Positions 42,014-51,527 of a stretch of 56,085 nt of DNA are shown here, one piece after another. The DNA is taken from positions 1 through 56,085 of the forward strand of contig JADBKU010000037.1 of NCBI GenBank assembly GCA_014896235.1, read 5' to 3'. Under the pieces are notes generated by a model that was given only the letters and a program-made list of their open reading frames with translations, was not told the DNA's origin and did no database searches. The number at the start of each line of letters is the position of its first letter. Position 1 is the first letter of the stretch. Position numbers and translations under genes: made by a program. Source of the stretch: a bacterium (GTDB lineage: Bacteria; Desulfobacterota; Binatia; Binatales; Binataceae).

Positions 42014-43063
42014 ATGAGAGAACAACTCGAAGAGATTCGCGAGCGGGCGCTCGCCGAGCTTGGCGACGACGCCGGCGACGCCCAAATCGAGGCGGTGCGC
42101 GTACGCGTGCTGGGCCGCTCCGGCGAACTTACGGGTATCATGCGCCGGATGCGCGAGGCGCCGCCCGAGGAGCGTCCCGCGATCGGGCGGCTGGTCAATG
42201 AAATCAAGGACCAGCTCGAAGCGCGCATCGCGGCGCTGGTCGAAATCCGCAAGCGCGAAGCGATGGCGCGATCGCTCAACGCCGCCGCGCTCGACGTGAC
42301 GCTGCCGGGCGCGCGAATCGCGCGCGGCTCGCTCCATCCGGTGACGCTCAGCCGCGAACGGATGCTGGACATTTTCGCGGCGATGGGCTTCGAAATTATC
42401 GACACGCAGGACGTCGAGGACGACTTCCACAATTTTGGCGCGCTAAATTTCCCCGCCGACCATCCGGCGCGCGAGATGCAGGACACTTTTTTTCTGCCGG
42501 GCGGGATGCTGCTCAGGATGCATACGTCGAACGGCCAGATCCGCGTGATGGAACGCCGCCGGCCCCCTCTGGCCGTGGTATGCCCCGGCAACTGCTACCG
42601 GCGCGACGAGTTGAGCGTGCGCGCTTCGCCGATGTTCAGTCAGATCGAAGGCTTCATGGTCGATCGCGCCGGCGCCGTCACGATGGCCCATCTGAAGGGC
42701 GTGCTGACGGAATTCCTGCGCGCCTTTTTCGGCTCCGACACGGGCGTGCGCTTCCGCGCGAGCTTTTTTCCCTTCACCGAACCCAGCGCCGAGGTCGATA
42801 TCAGTTGCCTGCTCTGCAAGGGCGCGGGATGCCGCGTGTGCAAGCAGAGCGGATGGACCGAAATTCTGGGCTCCGGGATGATCCATCCGAACGTGCTGCG
42901 CGCGGTCGGCTACGATCCCAGGGAATACCAAGGCTTCGCGTTCGGGATGGGCGTCGAGCGCACGTCGCTGCTCAGTCTCGGCGTCGATGATTTGCGGCTC
43001 TTTTTCGAAAACGACCTGCGGTTCCTTGAACAGTTCCGTTCCGCCAGCGAGGGCGCGCTATGA
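42014..43063 (+). CDS. pheS: Phenylalanyl-tRNA synthetase alpha subunit
   Basis: A 349-residue class II catalytic subunit. It has an N-terminal coiled coil, then MLLRMHTSNGQIRVM, NCYRRDELSVR, FSQIEGFMVDR and GMGVERTSLLSLG, the motif 2 and 3 sequences of PheS. A four-Cys insertion (CLLCKGAGCRVC) is present, which is usual in many bacterial PheS. Its stop overlaps the pheT start by 4 bases, so the subunits are coupled. Confidence 0.96.
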   Translation: MREQLEEIRERALAELGDDAGDAQIEAVRVRVLGRSGELTGIMRRMREAPPEERPAIGRLVNEIKDQLEARIAALVEIRKREAMARSLNAAALDVTLPGARIARGSLHPVTLSRERMLDIFAAMGFEIIDTQDVEDDFHNFGALNFPADHPAREMQDTFFLPGGMLLRMHTSNGQIRVMERRRPPLAVVCPGNCYRRDELSVRASPMFSQIEGFMVDRAGAVTMAHLKGVLTEFLRAFFGSDTGVRFRASFFPFTEPSAEVDISCLLCKGAGCRVCKQSGWTEILGSGMIHPNVLRAVGYDPREYQGFAFGMGVERTSLLSLGVDDLRLFFENDLRFLEQFRSASEGAL

Positions 43064-45501
43064 AACTGCCGCTGAGCTGGCTCGATGATTTCATCACGCT
43101 TGAGGCGGATCTCGAAGACCTGACGCGGCGGCTCACGCTGGCCGGACTGGAAGTCGAGAACGTCGAGCGAATCGCGCCGATGTTCGACGGCGTCTTCGTC
43201 GCCAAAGTGCTTGGCGTCGAACGCCATCCGAATGCCGACCGGCTGAGCCTGTGCGAAGTCGATGCGGGTGCGGCCGGCCATTTTCGCGTGGTTTGCGGCG
43301 CGCCGAATGTCCGCGCCGGGATGATCGCGGCGCTGGCCAAGGTCGGCGCGCGGCTCGCGGCCGGCGCTCACGGCCAGGGCACGGGCCGGCTGGAAGACGC
43401 GGAGCCGCTCAAAGCCGCGACGATTCGCGGCGTCGAATCGCACGGGATGCTTTGCTCGGAGCTCGAACTCGGCCTGTCGAAAGAGCATACCGGAATCCTG
43501 GAACTGCCCGCCGACGCGCCCGTCGGCGCGGACCTCGCCGGGTACCTCGCGATGGCCGACACGGTGCTCGATATCGCGATTACGCCAAACCGCGGCGATT
43601 GTCTGTCGATCCTCGGTCTCGCGCGCGAAATCGCGGCGTTGCTCGATCTGCGGATGAAGCCGCTGCGGATACGTCCGCCGCGCGCGCCCAAAAACGCCGC
43701 GTTTCCGCTCAGCGTTCGGATTGAGGCGGCCGATCTTTGTCCGCGCTACGCCGGTCTCGCGATGGACGGCGTAAAACTTGGTCCGTCGCCGGTCAAGATT
43801 CGCCGCCGGCTCGAACTGTGCGGGATGCGCGCGGTCAGCAACGTGGTCGATGTCACCAACTATGTGATGCTCGAACTGGGGCAGCCGCTGCACGCTTTCG
43901 ACGCCGATCGGATTGCGGACCGCGCGATAATCGTGCGGCGCGCCGGCAACGACGGAAAAATCGAAACCCTCGACGGCGCCACGCGGATGCTTGATCCGGC
44001 CGACCTCGTGATCGCCGATCGATCCGGCGCGGTCGCGATCGCGGGCGTGATGGGCGGACGCAACTCGGAAGTCGGCGACGAGACCACGCGAATCGTTCTG
44101 GAAAGCGCCTACTTCGAGCCGATGACAGTGGCGCGCACCGCTCGGCGCCTTGGTCTGCGCAGCGAAGCGAGTTACCGCTTCGAGCGTGGCATCGACCGCT
44201 CGGGTCAGGCGCGCGCGCTGGCGCGCGCGGCGGAATTGATTCGCGAAACCGCCGGAGGGCGGGTCGCGGGACCGATTATAGACGTCGAGCCAAATCCATC
44301 CCCGGCGCGTGAAATCACGCTCGAACTTCCGGCGCTGACGTCGATCCTCGGCGTCGAAGTGGCGCCCGCCGAAGTGCGCCGCCGGCTCATCTCGATCGGC
44401 GCGACCGTGCGCCCGGCGGGACGTAATCGGCTGCAGGTGACGGCCCCGCCCTTTCGCCCCGACCTGAATGAAACCGCGGATTTGGCCGAGGAAGTAGCGC
44501 GGCTCGCCGGACTCGCCGAAATTCCGGCGATCGTGCCGGCGCGGCTGGCGACGGTGAATCCGCCAAGCCCCGAACGCAGCTTCGCGCGGCGGCTCCGCAA
44601 TGTGATGGTCGGGAGCGGCCTGGCGGAAGTAAAAACGATCGCTTTTATCGCGCCGGCGGACAACGAGCGCTACCCCGGCTTCGAGATTGGCGGCGCGGTT
44701 CGCGTGACGAATCCGCTGTCGGCCGAGCTGTCCGAGATGCGCCGCAGCCTGTTGCCCGGATTGCTGGCCGCGCTGCGCTTCAATTTGAATCGCGAAGCGA
44801 CGGCGTTTCACGCCTTCGAGTTGGGCCGCGTATTCGGGATGCGCGGCGAAATGGCCGGCGAGGGCGAGCGGCTGGCCGGCGTCAGCTACGGCGATTACGC
44901 CCTTGGCGCGATCGGCCGGTCCGCGATCAAGGCTGATTTCTGGACCGCCAAAGGCATCGTCGAGGCGTGTCTGCGCGCGCTTGGACTTGATCGCCGCGTC
45001 GTATACGAGCCGGCGCACGATTTAGCGCCTTATCTTCATCCCGGACGCGCCGCAGTCGTCAAGCTTGACGGGACGCTGATTGGCCTGATCGGCGAATTGC
45101 ATCCCGAGGAAGCGCATCGGCTCGAACTAAGCGACCCGTGTGAACTTTTTGAACTTGACTCTCAAAAACTCCTTGCATATGAATCTAAAACACGCCGACC
45201 ATTAGTCACACCGCCTAAATTTCCGGCTGTAAGGCGCGATTTGGCGTTGGTATTGGATCGTAATTTTCCGGCTGCTCGGGTGCTCGGAACGATTGCGGAA
45301 TTGAATGCGCCGATGCTCGAAAATGTCGAGGTATTCGACGTTTATGAAGGCGCCCCAGTGCCGCCGGGAAAAAAGAGCATCGCGCTTGCGTGCCGCTATC
45401 GCGGCACGGACCGAACGCTGACGGATGAGGAAGTTAATCGGACTCACGCCGCATTGGTGGAGGAAGCCCGGCGCCGCCTGGGCGCCGAATTGCGGCAATA
45501 A
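43060..45501 (+). CDS. pheT: Phenylalanyl-tRNA synthetase beta subunit
   Basis: An 813-residue subunit. The order of domains is as usual: tRNA-binding EMAP-like region (about 40-150, HPNADRLSLCEVDAG), B3/B4 editing region, B5 region (about 400-480), the catalytic-like core and FDX-ACB anticodon-binding end (PAVRRDLALVLDRNF to ACRYRGTDRTLTDEEV). PheT recognises tRNA-Phe and edits mischarged Tyr. It follows pheS and precedes ihfA by 20 bases. Confidence 0.96.
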   Translation: MKLPLSWLDDFITLEADLEDLTRRLTLAGLEVENVERIAPMFDGVFVAKVLGVERHPNADRLSLCEVDAGAAGHFRVVCGAPNVRAGMIAALAKVGARLAAGAHGQGTGRLEDAEPLKAATIRGVESHGMLCSELELGLSKEHTGILELPADAPVGADLAGYLAMADTVLDIAITPNRGDCLSILGLAREIAALLDLRMKPLRIRPPRAPKNAAFPLSVRIEAADLCPRYAGLAMDGVKLGPSPVKIRRRLELCGMRAVSNVVDVTNYVMLELGQPLHAFDADRIADRAIIVRRAGNDGKIETLDGATRMLDPADLVIADRSGAVAIAGVMGGRNSEVGDETTRIVLESAYFEPMTVARTARRLGLRSEASYRFERGIDRSGQARALARAAELIRETAGGRVAGPIIDVEPNPSPAREITLELPALTSILGVEVAPAEVRRRLISIGATVRPAGRNRLQVTAPPFRPDLNETADLAEEVARLAGLAEIPAIVPARLATVNPPSPERSFARRLRNVMVGSGLAEVKTIAFIAPADNERYPGFEIGGAVRVTNPLSAELSEMRRSLLPGLLAALRFNLNREATAFHAFELGRVFGMRGEMAGEGERLAGVSYGDYALGAIGRSAIKADFWTAKGIVEACLRALGLDRRVVYEPAHDLAPYLHPGRAAVVKLDGTLIGLIGELHPEEAHRLELSDPCELFELDSQKLLAYESKTRRPLVTPPKFPAVRRDLALVLDRNFPAARVLGTIAELNAPMLENVEVFDVYEGAPVPPGKKSIALACRYRGTDRTLTDEEVNRTHAALVEEARRRLGAELRQ

Positions 45502-45521
45502 CGCGCTCGCAAGAGCGGCTC

Positions 45522-45827
45522 TTGGGGGAACCTACGCCGCACGGATTGACTAAAGCGGAGCTCGTGGAGCTGGTTCATGAGCGGGTTGGCTGTCCAAAAA
45601 AAGCCGCCGTCGATGCGGTCGAGACGGTTTTTGCTATAATCAAGGACAGCTTGCGCCGGGGCGAAAAAGTCAAGATTTCGGGATTCGGCAGCTTCGCGGT
45701 GAACCACAAGCGGGCGCGCCGCGGACGGAATCCGCAAACCGGCGCCGAGATTGTGATCGATTCCCGCGTCGTCCTGTCCTTCAAGCCAAGCCAGACGCTC
45801 AAGGATCGGGTCGACGGCGGCAAGTAA
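45522..45827 (+). CDS. ihfA: Integration host factor alpha-like DNA-bending protein
   Basis: A 101-residue HU/IHF family protein. The start GLTKAELVELVHERVG and the DNA-binding arm GFGSFAVNHKRARRGRNPQTG are typical; the IHF-alpha sequence of KKAAVDAVETVF and VKISGFGSFAV fits IhfA, which bends DNA at specific sites as a heterodimer with IhfB. The pheT-ihfA-merR order is that of many proteobacteria. The TTG start at 45522 is assumed; a TTG eight codons on is another option. No ihfB is in the window. Confidence 0.9.
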   Translation: MGEPTPHGLTKAELVELVHERVGCPKKAAVDAVETVFAIIKDSLRRGEKVKISGFGSFAVNHKRARRGRNPQTGAEIVIDSRVVLSFKPSQTLKDRVDGGK

Positions 45828-45835
45828 ACGCCGCG

Positions 45836-46300
45836 ATGACGCGCCAGCGAGCAAAATCGTCCACGGCGCGGCCCAAGACCCGGGCCGTCGCGAAAACGCC
45901 GGCCGCAACCGGCGACGGTCTGGTGAAGATCGGCGAAGCGGCGCGGCTGATCGGCGTCGAACCGTACGTCCTGCGCTTCTGGGAGACGCAATTCCCGTTT
46001 TTACGGCCGCGTCACGCCCGCTCGCGCCATCGCCATTACGATAAAGACACTCTGGAAGCTCTGAAGATCGTCAAGCGCCTGCTGCACAGCGAAGGCTTCA
46101 CGATCGCTGGCGCCAAAAAATATATTCGCGAAATGGGAATCGAGAATTTGCGTACGGGATCGAAACCGCCGCTTGCGCCGTCGCCGAATCCCATCCACAA
46201 CGAAAAACCAACCGGCAATGGAACTCCGCCCGCGCTGAAACGCGAACTAACCGCGATTCGCGAAGATTTGCGATCACTGCACGCGATCCTCACGCGCTGA
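45836..46300 (+). CDS. MerR family transcriptional regulator
   Basis: A 154-residue protein. A basic N-terminal tail precedes the MerR winged helix (VKIGEAARLIGVEPYVLRFWETQFPFL, about residues 29-97; RSRHRHYDKDTLEAL is the recognition end). A short helical C-terminal region (LKRELTAIREDLRSLHAIL) follows; no metal or drug site is seen. It sits 9 bases after ihfA, an arrangement common in related bacteria, and may be a housekeeping DNA-binding protein. Convergent with the YihY-like gene. Confidence 0.9.
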   Translation: MTRQRAKSSTARPKTRAVAKTPAATGDGLVKIGEAARLIGVEPYVLRFWETQFPFLRPRHARSRHRHYDKDTLEALKIVKRLLHSEGFTIAGAKKYIREMGIENLRTGSKPPLAPSPNPIHNEKPTGNGTPPALKRELTAIREDLRSLHAILTR

Positions 46301-46308
46301 AGCCGGCA

Positions 46309-47610
46309 TCACGGGCTTCGATCGCCGGCGCCCGCTGAAGATTTCGGCGCCGGGTCGCAGCTTCCGTTCGCCAGCTCCTCGAGCGTGATTCGGCCGGTGA
46401 ATGATCGCTCCGCGGCCTCGATTCCGGCGAGCGCCGCAGCGAGCCGTTCGTCATTCGCCGGCGGCGGATTCAGCGGCGCGAGCGCCTGCGCGACGGTGAT
46501 CGCCGACGAGTTGCGGGCAAGAAGGATTTCGGGCGGATTTTCATCATTCGCTCCGGCCGCTTCCACGAGTATGCCGCCGCGCTTGAGCCGCTCGACCAGC
46601 GGCCGCAAAGCCTGCTCGCCGACTCCGAGATCGGCCGCGATTTCGGCCAACGTGGATCGGCAGGCCGCGGCCGAACCGCCCATCCGGCGCGCCGCGCGGA
46701 TCAAGATTGCAAGCGCGGCCGCGCGCGCAAATCCCGGCGCGCCTTCATCGATTGCAATCAGCGCGTCCGGGGTCTGCGCCGCCGCCGTAAGCTCGGCGCC
46801 GAACAGAACGATGATCCACGCGACATAAAGCCACGTCAGCAGTATCGGAGCCGCCGCGAGCGCGCCGTAAATCGCGTGATAATTTGCCGCGCCGACCTGA
46901 AATTTCACGTATCCCCATTGACCGAGCTGCAGCGCGACGGCGGCAGCCAATCCGCCGATCGCGGCGCATCCGGGACGCACGCGGGTGTTGGGGAAGAACA
47001 GATAGAGAAACGTGAAGGCGACCCAAATCGACATGGTCGAAGCCGCCCAGGCCGCGCCCGGCAGATGCGGCAGCGCGCGCAGCAGATGCGAGCGCATCGG
47101 CGCCGCCGCCACGACCAGCAGCGGCACGGTGAAGGTGACGCTCAGGTAGTCCGAAAATTTGCGCAACCAGGGGCGGCCGCGAGCCACATCGAAGATGGTG
47201 TTGAGAGCGTTTTCGATCGCGCCCAGCGTGAGCACGGTCGTCACCAGCAGCGTGGCGCCGCCGATTTCTCCGAGCGAGCGCGCGCTCACGTTGCTCACGA
47301 ACTTCATGATCTCGTCGGCGACCTCCGGCGAGTTCATCGCCAGATAGCGCTCGACCAGCGGCTGGACTCGGCTCGCGCCGCCCAGTCCCGCCAGCACCGA
47401 GAACGCCAACGCGAGCATCGGCACCAGCGCCAGGCTCGAAGTATAGGTGAGCGCCGACGCCCACAGGGCGCCGTTGTGGCGGCTGAAGCCGGCGATCGCG
47501 GCGCGCAGCGTGCGCCATGGCTCGCGACGCGAGAGACGCTCGATTCGCGTGCGGACCGCAGCGGGTCCAAGCCGCGCCACGGTCGGTGAGCGAAGCTCGG
47601 CCGTGCCCAT
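46309..47610 (-). CDS. YihY/BrkB family membrane protein with extended C-terminal domain
   Basis: About 433 residues. The membrane core (about 35-290) has six helices and the family patterns NGALWASALTYTSSLALVPMLA, IENALNTIFDVARGRPWLRK and ILLTWLYVAWIIVLFGAEL. The family is of uncertain function; the old name RNase BN is not supported. A further 140 residues follow with a winged-helix-like stretch (STLAEIAADLGVGEQALRPLVERL), which many YihY proteins carry. AGGAG six bases before ATG 47610 fixes the start. Convergent with merR. Confidence 0.87.
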   Translation of the reverse strand: MGTAELRSPTVARLGPAAVRTRIERLSRREPWRTLRAAIAGFSRHNGALWASALTYTSSLALVPMLALAFSVLAGLGGASRVQPLVERYLAMNSPEVADEIMKFVSNVSARSLGEIGGATLLVTTVLTLGAIENALNTIFDVARGRPWLRKFSDYLSVTFTVPLLVVAAAPMRSHLLRALPHLPGAAWAASTMSIWVAFTFLYLFFPNTRVRPGCAAIGGLAAAVALQLGQWGYVKFQVGAANYHAIYGALAAAPILLTWLYVAWIIVLFGAELTAAAQTPDALIAIDEGAPGFARAAALAILIRAARRMGGSAAACRSTLAEIAADLGVGEQALRPLVERLKRGGILVEAAGANDENPPEILLARNSSAITVAQALAPLNPPPANDERLAAALAGIEAAERSFTGRITLEELANGSCDPAPKSSAGAGDRSP

Positions 47611-47690
47611 TTCGCGCTCCTTGTGATTGCGGATTTCGCCCAATTTTCCGCCCTTTCCGATCGCCGTCAAGCGTCGATCGCCGGCGCTCC

Positions 47691-50600
47691 TCAGTATTGT
47701 TTCGAGATATTCAGAAAAATCTCGCTCGATCCATCCGCAAGCATCGAGGTCTTAATCGACAGCCAGCGCATGATGTAATACTGAACCGAAGCTTTGCGCG
47801 CCTGCGGACCGCCGCTCAGGTTTTGCGACGCCGAAACGTAGGTGTTTTTCGTCACATACTTGCCGAAACCGACGCCGCCGCTGCCAACCGTGACGCCGGC
47901 CGATTGCAATCCGAGCGAATTGGCGACCGACTGTCCGATCGTCGAAGCCGCCGCGCCCGCCGCCATCGAGGCCGCCTGCTGTTGCAGGTTCGATTGCTGC
48001 GATTGGCTAAGGCCGGTCGAGGTGCGGCCGAACAGAATCAGCGACAGGATATCGGTCTGTGGCAGTTCCGGAACGCTGCGCAATTTCAGCACCGGCTTGC
48101 TCGCCACGCCTGTCACCAGAACGTCCACGATATAGTTCGCAAGCGTCATGCGCGCGTCGATATCGAGCGTCGGATCGATCGTTCCGCCGCCGGTGAAGAT
48201 GAATCGGCCGTATTCGAGATTGAGCTGCCGGCCCTGAAAGACAATCCATCCGCGCATGGTATGGATTTCGCCGGTAATCGCGATCGGACCGCCCGGATGC
48301 TTGCGGACGGTCAAGGCGCCGTCGAGTTCCGCCTGGGCGTCAGGATGGCGAATCCACGCGTTGCGATGCACCACGATGCGCAAATCGAGCGCCAGGTTGT
48401 GCATCGGCCCGTTGGGTTTCGGCGGCGCCTCGCGCGCGGCCGCGGAACCTTGTTGCGCTCCCGCGGGCGCTTTGCCGCCGGGCTCGATTACCTCGATCGT
48501 CGGATCGCGCGCGAGCGGTTGCGACTGGTCGAGAAACGCCAAATCCGGCCGGATCGTCGCCGCGGTCACGTTCACCTGCCCGCTGACGCGCGGCTTGTCG
48601 AGCGATCCGGCGGCGACGATCGCGGCGTCGATGGTCGCCGAGTATTGGCGCGTATCGATCGCGGGCCACTTATGGGCGTTGAAACGCAGGGCGAATTTGC
48701 CGGGCGCGTAATCGTTGAGCGCAACCGCGCCGCCGCCGTTGATCGTCCCGCCGCCGGCGCGGGCGGCAAAACGCTCGACCGTCACGGAATCAGGCGCGAG
48801 ACGCAAGTTCACCGTCAAAGCTTCGACTTTGACGCCGAGCGGCCTGATTTCAGCCGCGCCGGAATCGATTCCGATCGTTCCGGTGACTTGCGGCCGCGCC
48901 AGCGCGCCCCGCGCCTCCAGATTCGCGACCAGCAACCCGCGGCCGTCGCGAACCTGGTCCGGAGCCGCCGCGAAAAACGGCGCGAGCCGAATTCCCGTGG
49001 TAGCGATCCGCAGATCGGCATGCGGCTCAAGCCGGATTGCGACTCCGCGCGCCAAACTAAGCGCGAGGGGAACGTCGCCTTGGATGCGCAAAGCGTGCGC
49101 TGAATCCTGCGCCAAGGTCGCGTCGAGCGTCATTGCGCCGCCCCGATAGTCGCTCTTCAACTTCACGTCGCCGACGCGCTGACCGCTGAACGCCAGCGCC
49201 GCCACGGCCGCGCGCAGCGCGATCGTCGGCGCATTCGCGGTTCCGGCGACCGCAATCGTCGCGTCGAGCGCGCCGCCCGGCGCAATCTTTGATTGGAACA
49301 GAGGCGCCAGCGCGGCGAGGCCGATCCGGGAAAGACGAATATCCAATCGCTGCGATCTGCCGACGCTGACCGCCGCATCGAGCGCGATTTCGCTCGCGCC
49401 ATGGGCGAGAACGAATCCGCCGACCGTGATTTCGCGCGTATCGCGCGAGAAGCTTGCCGGTCGGGCGAGACGCCACGTCCCGCCCGGCAATTCGAGCGAG
49501 AGGCTTTCGAGACGCCCCGCGATCCGGCCGTTCCCGATCGAGAAGTTCGCCGCCGCGGCGTCGGTCCGGTGCGCGTTGTCATGAACGAGAATTCTCGCGG
49601 CGACGGACTGGGATGATCCCGCGGAGATGCGCGCGCTCGCTTCGAGATCACGGAGCTTCAGGCCGCGCGCCTCGATGCCGCTGAGATTCAGATCCGCCTC
49701 GCCGGCCGGAACCGCGGCCGCGCCGACGCCGCGCAGCGCGAATTTGATCGCTCCCGACGCGACTTTGACTCCGCTCGCGGCGACGCTCGTCAAGTCCGCC
49801 GAACCGTCCAGCGCAAACCCGGATGTGCGCGCCCGCGCCAGGTAGCCCGACGCCGCGCCGCGCAGCCGCAGCGCGCCGGCGCCGCCGATTCCCGCCATCG
49901 CGAACCATGGCTTGAGCGTGGGCGCGTCGATTTGAAAGCCGACCCTGGTCGCCGCGCCGCGCGCGATCCCGACCACGCCGTCAAGCGCGAGCGCGGCGCC
50001 CGCGCTCGCGATGCGGATTGCGGAGATCGTCACGCGGCCGTTGTCGATTTGCGCGGCGCCCGACGCCCGATCGATCGCAGTCGCGCCGAGCCGCGAAGGG
50101 CGTACGGCGAACTCGGCGCGCGCCTTGATTTTTTCCGGCGCAAAGCCGCTCCCGTCGATTTTGAACCGCGCGTTCAGATTGGTTGGCGGAGCGGACCGCG
50201 ACAGCCCCGCAAGGTTCAGCCCCTCGGCGGCAAGGGTCAGATTGTACGACGGCGAAGCGCTGACGAGACCGCCGCCGTCGAGAATGATTTTCCCAACGCC
50301 CGCATCGTCGAACGAAAGCGCAATCCGCGCGCGCCCGCGTTCGAAGCCGCCGTTCAGCTTGAGGTTTCCGTTGCGGATTTCGCCCCACCGCAGCCGTGAT
50401 CCGGAAAATTCGACATTCGCGGTGAGGGCGTCTAAGTCAGCGCCCGCGCCGCGCGCCTTGAGCGCGGCCTGAACGGTTCCACCCAGGCCCGCCGCGGCGA
50501 GGCCCGCACGTGCGAGATCGAGCCGCGCCAAATCCAGCGACGCGAGTTTCGCCGCAGCGGTGAAGGACGGCGCTTTGACCGTCAGGTCCGCCATGCCGGA

Positions 50601-51524
50601 AAAATCCAGCGAAGCGTGGCCGGCGCGCAAACCGCCCGCGAGTTCGAGCGCGTCGGCGGCGCCCTTGATTGAAATGGCTCCGGTCAAATCGTCGCGCAGC
50701 GGCGAGCGCGGAACCAGCGCCGCAAGGTCGGCCGCCGCCAGCCGCTGTACACGCAGCGCGGCGTCAACATGAAACGGCGCGCCCGCGCGATATTTCCCGT
50801 TCAAAGCCAGCGCGGAATGCGCGGTCGCAACAGTGATCGACGGCGTGTCGAAATCGAGTCGGCCGTCGAAGTCGCGCAGCGTCATGGCGCCGCCGATCGC
50901 GGCCTGCGGCAGGCCGGGCGCCTCAACTCCAAGCGCGATCTGCGTCAACGCCAGCCGCAGCCCCGATGGCGGAAGGTCCAGCGTTCCGCGGATCTCATCG
51001 AGCCGCGCTTTGCATCCGGCGCGGCACAGGCCGGGCATCTTGAGCGTCAGCATGCCCTCTGAAATCGCGATTCGCTCGATGCCAATGCTGAACGCGCCAG
51101 GCGAGGACTGCGCGGATGGCGCCGGCGTTCGCGGCGCGAACGCATCCACGATATTCCATCCGCCGGAAGCATCGCGCGCGAGGTTTATTTCCGGCCGTTC
51201 GAGGGCGACGTCCAGGCGAATCTCGCGCCAGAGCAGCGGAACCAGCGAATATTCGATAGTGGCGCGCGGAATCCGCAAAATCGGGCCGGCAGCGTTCGCG
51301 ACGGAGATATCCTCGATGACGATCGCGCCGTTCCATGACGGCGCGACGCCGCCGATCGCGATCGCGCCGCGCATGTTGGCGGCGAGCCACGCGTTGGCCT
51401 GCGCGCGCGCGATCCGCCCGAACGCCGGCGTCCGCACAAACGCGATCGCGGCCGCGATCAGAAGCGCGATCAGAATCGCCAGCGCGGCCAGCGCGCGCCT
51501 GAAGTATCGGATCGCCCGGCCCAT
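47691..51524 (-). CDS. tamB: TamB-like translocation and assembly module protein
   Basis: A 1277-residue protein with an N-terminal signal anchor (ALAILIALLIAAAIAFVRTPAF), a very long beta-helical AsmA/DUF490 region full of short aliphatic strands, and the C-terminal TamB domain (GWIVFQGRQLNLEYGRFIFTG, TLDIDARMTLANYIVDVLV, LPQTDILSLILFGRTSTGLS). TamB spans the periplasm and works with TamA or in lipid transport to the outer membrane. It starts 3 bases after the TamA-like gene, forming one tamA-tamB unit. Confidence 0.92.
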   Translation of the reverse strand: MGRAIRYFRRALAALAILIALLIAAAIAFVRTPAFGRIARAQANAWLAANMRGAIAIGGVAPSWNGAIVIEDISVANAAGPILRIPRATIEYSLVPLLWREIRLDVALERPEINLARDASGGWNIVDAFAPRTPAPSAQSSPGAFSIGIERIAISEGMLTLKMPGLCRAGCKARLDEIRGTLDLPPSGLRLALTQIALGVEAPGLPQAAIGGAMTLRDFDGRLDFDTPSITVATAHSALALNGKYRAGAPFHVDAALRVQRLAAADLAALVPRSPLRDDLTGAISIKGAADALELAGGLRAGHASLDFSGMADLTVKAPSFTAAAKLASLDLARLDLARAGLAAAGLGGTVQAALKARGAGADLDALTANVEFSGSRLRWGEIRNGNLKLNGGFERGRARIALSFDDAGVGKIILDGGGLVSASPSYNLTLAAEGLNLAGLSRSAPPTNLNARFKIDGSGFAPEKIKARAEFAVRPSRLGATAIDRASGAAQIDNGRVTISAIRIASAGAALALDGVVGIARGAATRVGFQIDAPTLKPWFAMAGIGGAGALRLRGAASGYLARARTSGFALDGSADLTSVAASGVKVASGAIKFALRGVGAAAVPAGEADLNLSGIEARGLKLRDLEASARISAGSSQSVAARILVHDNAHRTDAAAANFSIGNGRIAGRLESLSLELPGGTWRLARPASFSRDTREITVGGFVLAHGASEIALDAAVSVGRSQRLDIRLSRIGLAALAPLFQSKIAPGGALDATIAVAGTANAPTIALRAAVAALAFSGQRVGDVKLKSDYRGGAMTLDATLAQDSAHALRIQGDVPLALSLARGVAIRLEPHADLRIATTGIRLAPFFAAAPDQVRDGRGLLVANLEARGALARPQVTGTIGIDSGAAEIRPLGVKVEALTVNLRLAPDSVTVERFAARAGGGTINGGGAVALNDYAPGKFALRFNAHKWPAIDTRQYSATIDAAIVAAGSLDKPRVSGQVNVTAATIRPDLAFLDQSQPLARDPTIEVIEPGGKAPAGAQQGSAAAREAPPKPNGPMHNLALDLRIVVHRNAWIRHPDAQAELDGALTVRKHPGGPIAITGEIHTMRGWIVFQGRQLNLEYGRFIFTGGGTIDPTLDIDARMTLANYIVDVLVTGVASKPVLKLRSVPELPQTDILSLILFGRTSTGLSQSQQSNLQQQAASMAAGAAASTIGQSVANSLGLQSAGVTVGSGGVGFGKYVTKNTYVSASQNLSGGPQARKASVQYYIMRWLSIKTSMLADGSSEIFLNISKQY

Positions 51525-51527
51525 CGC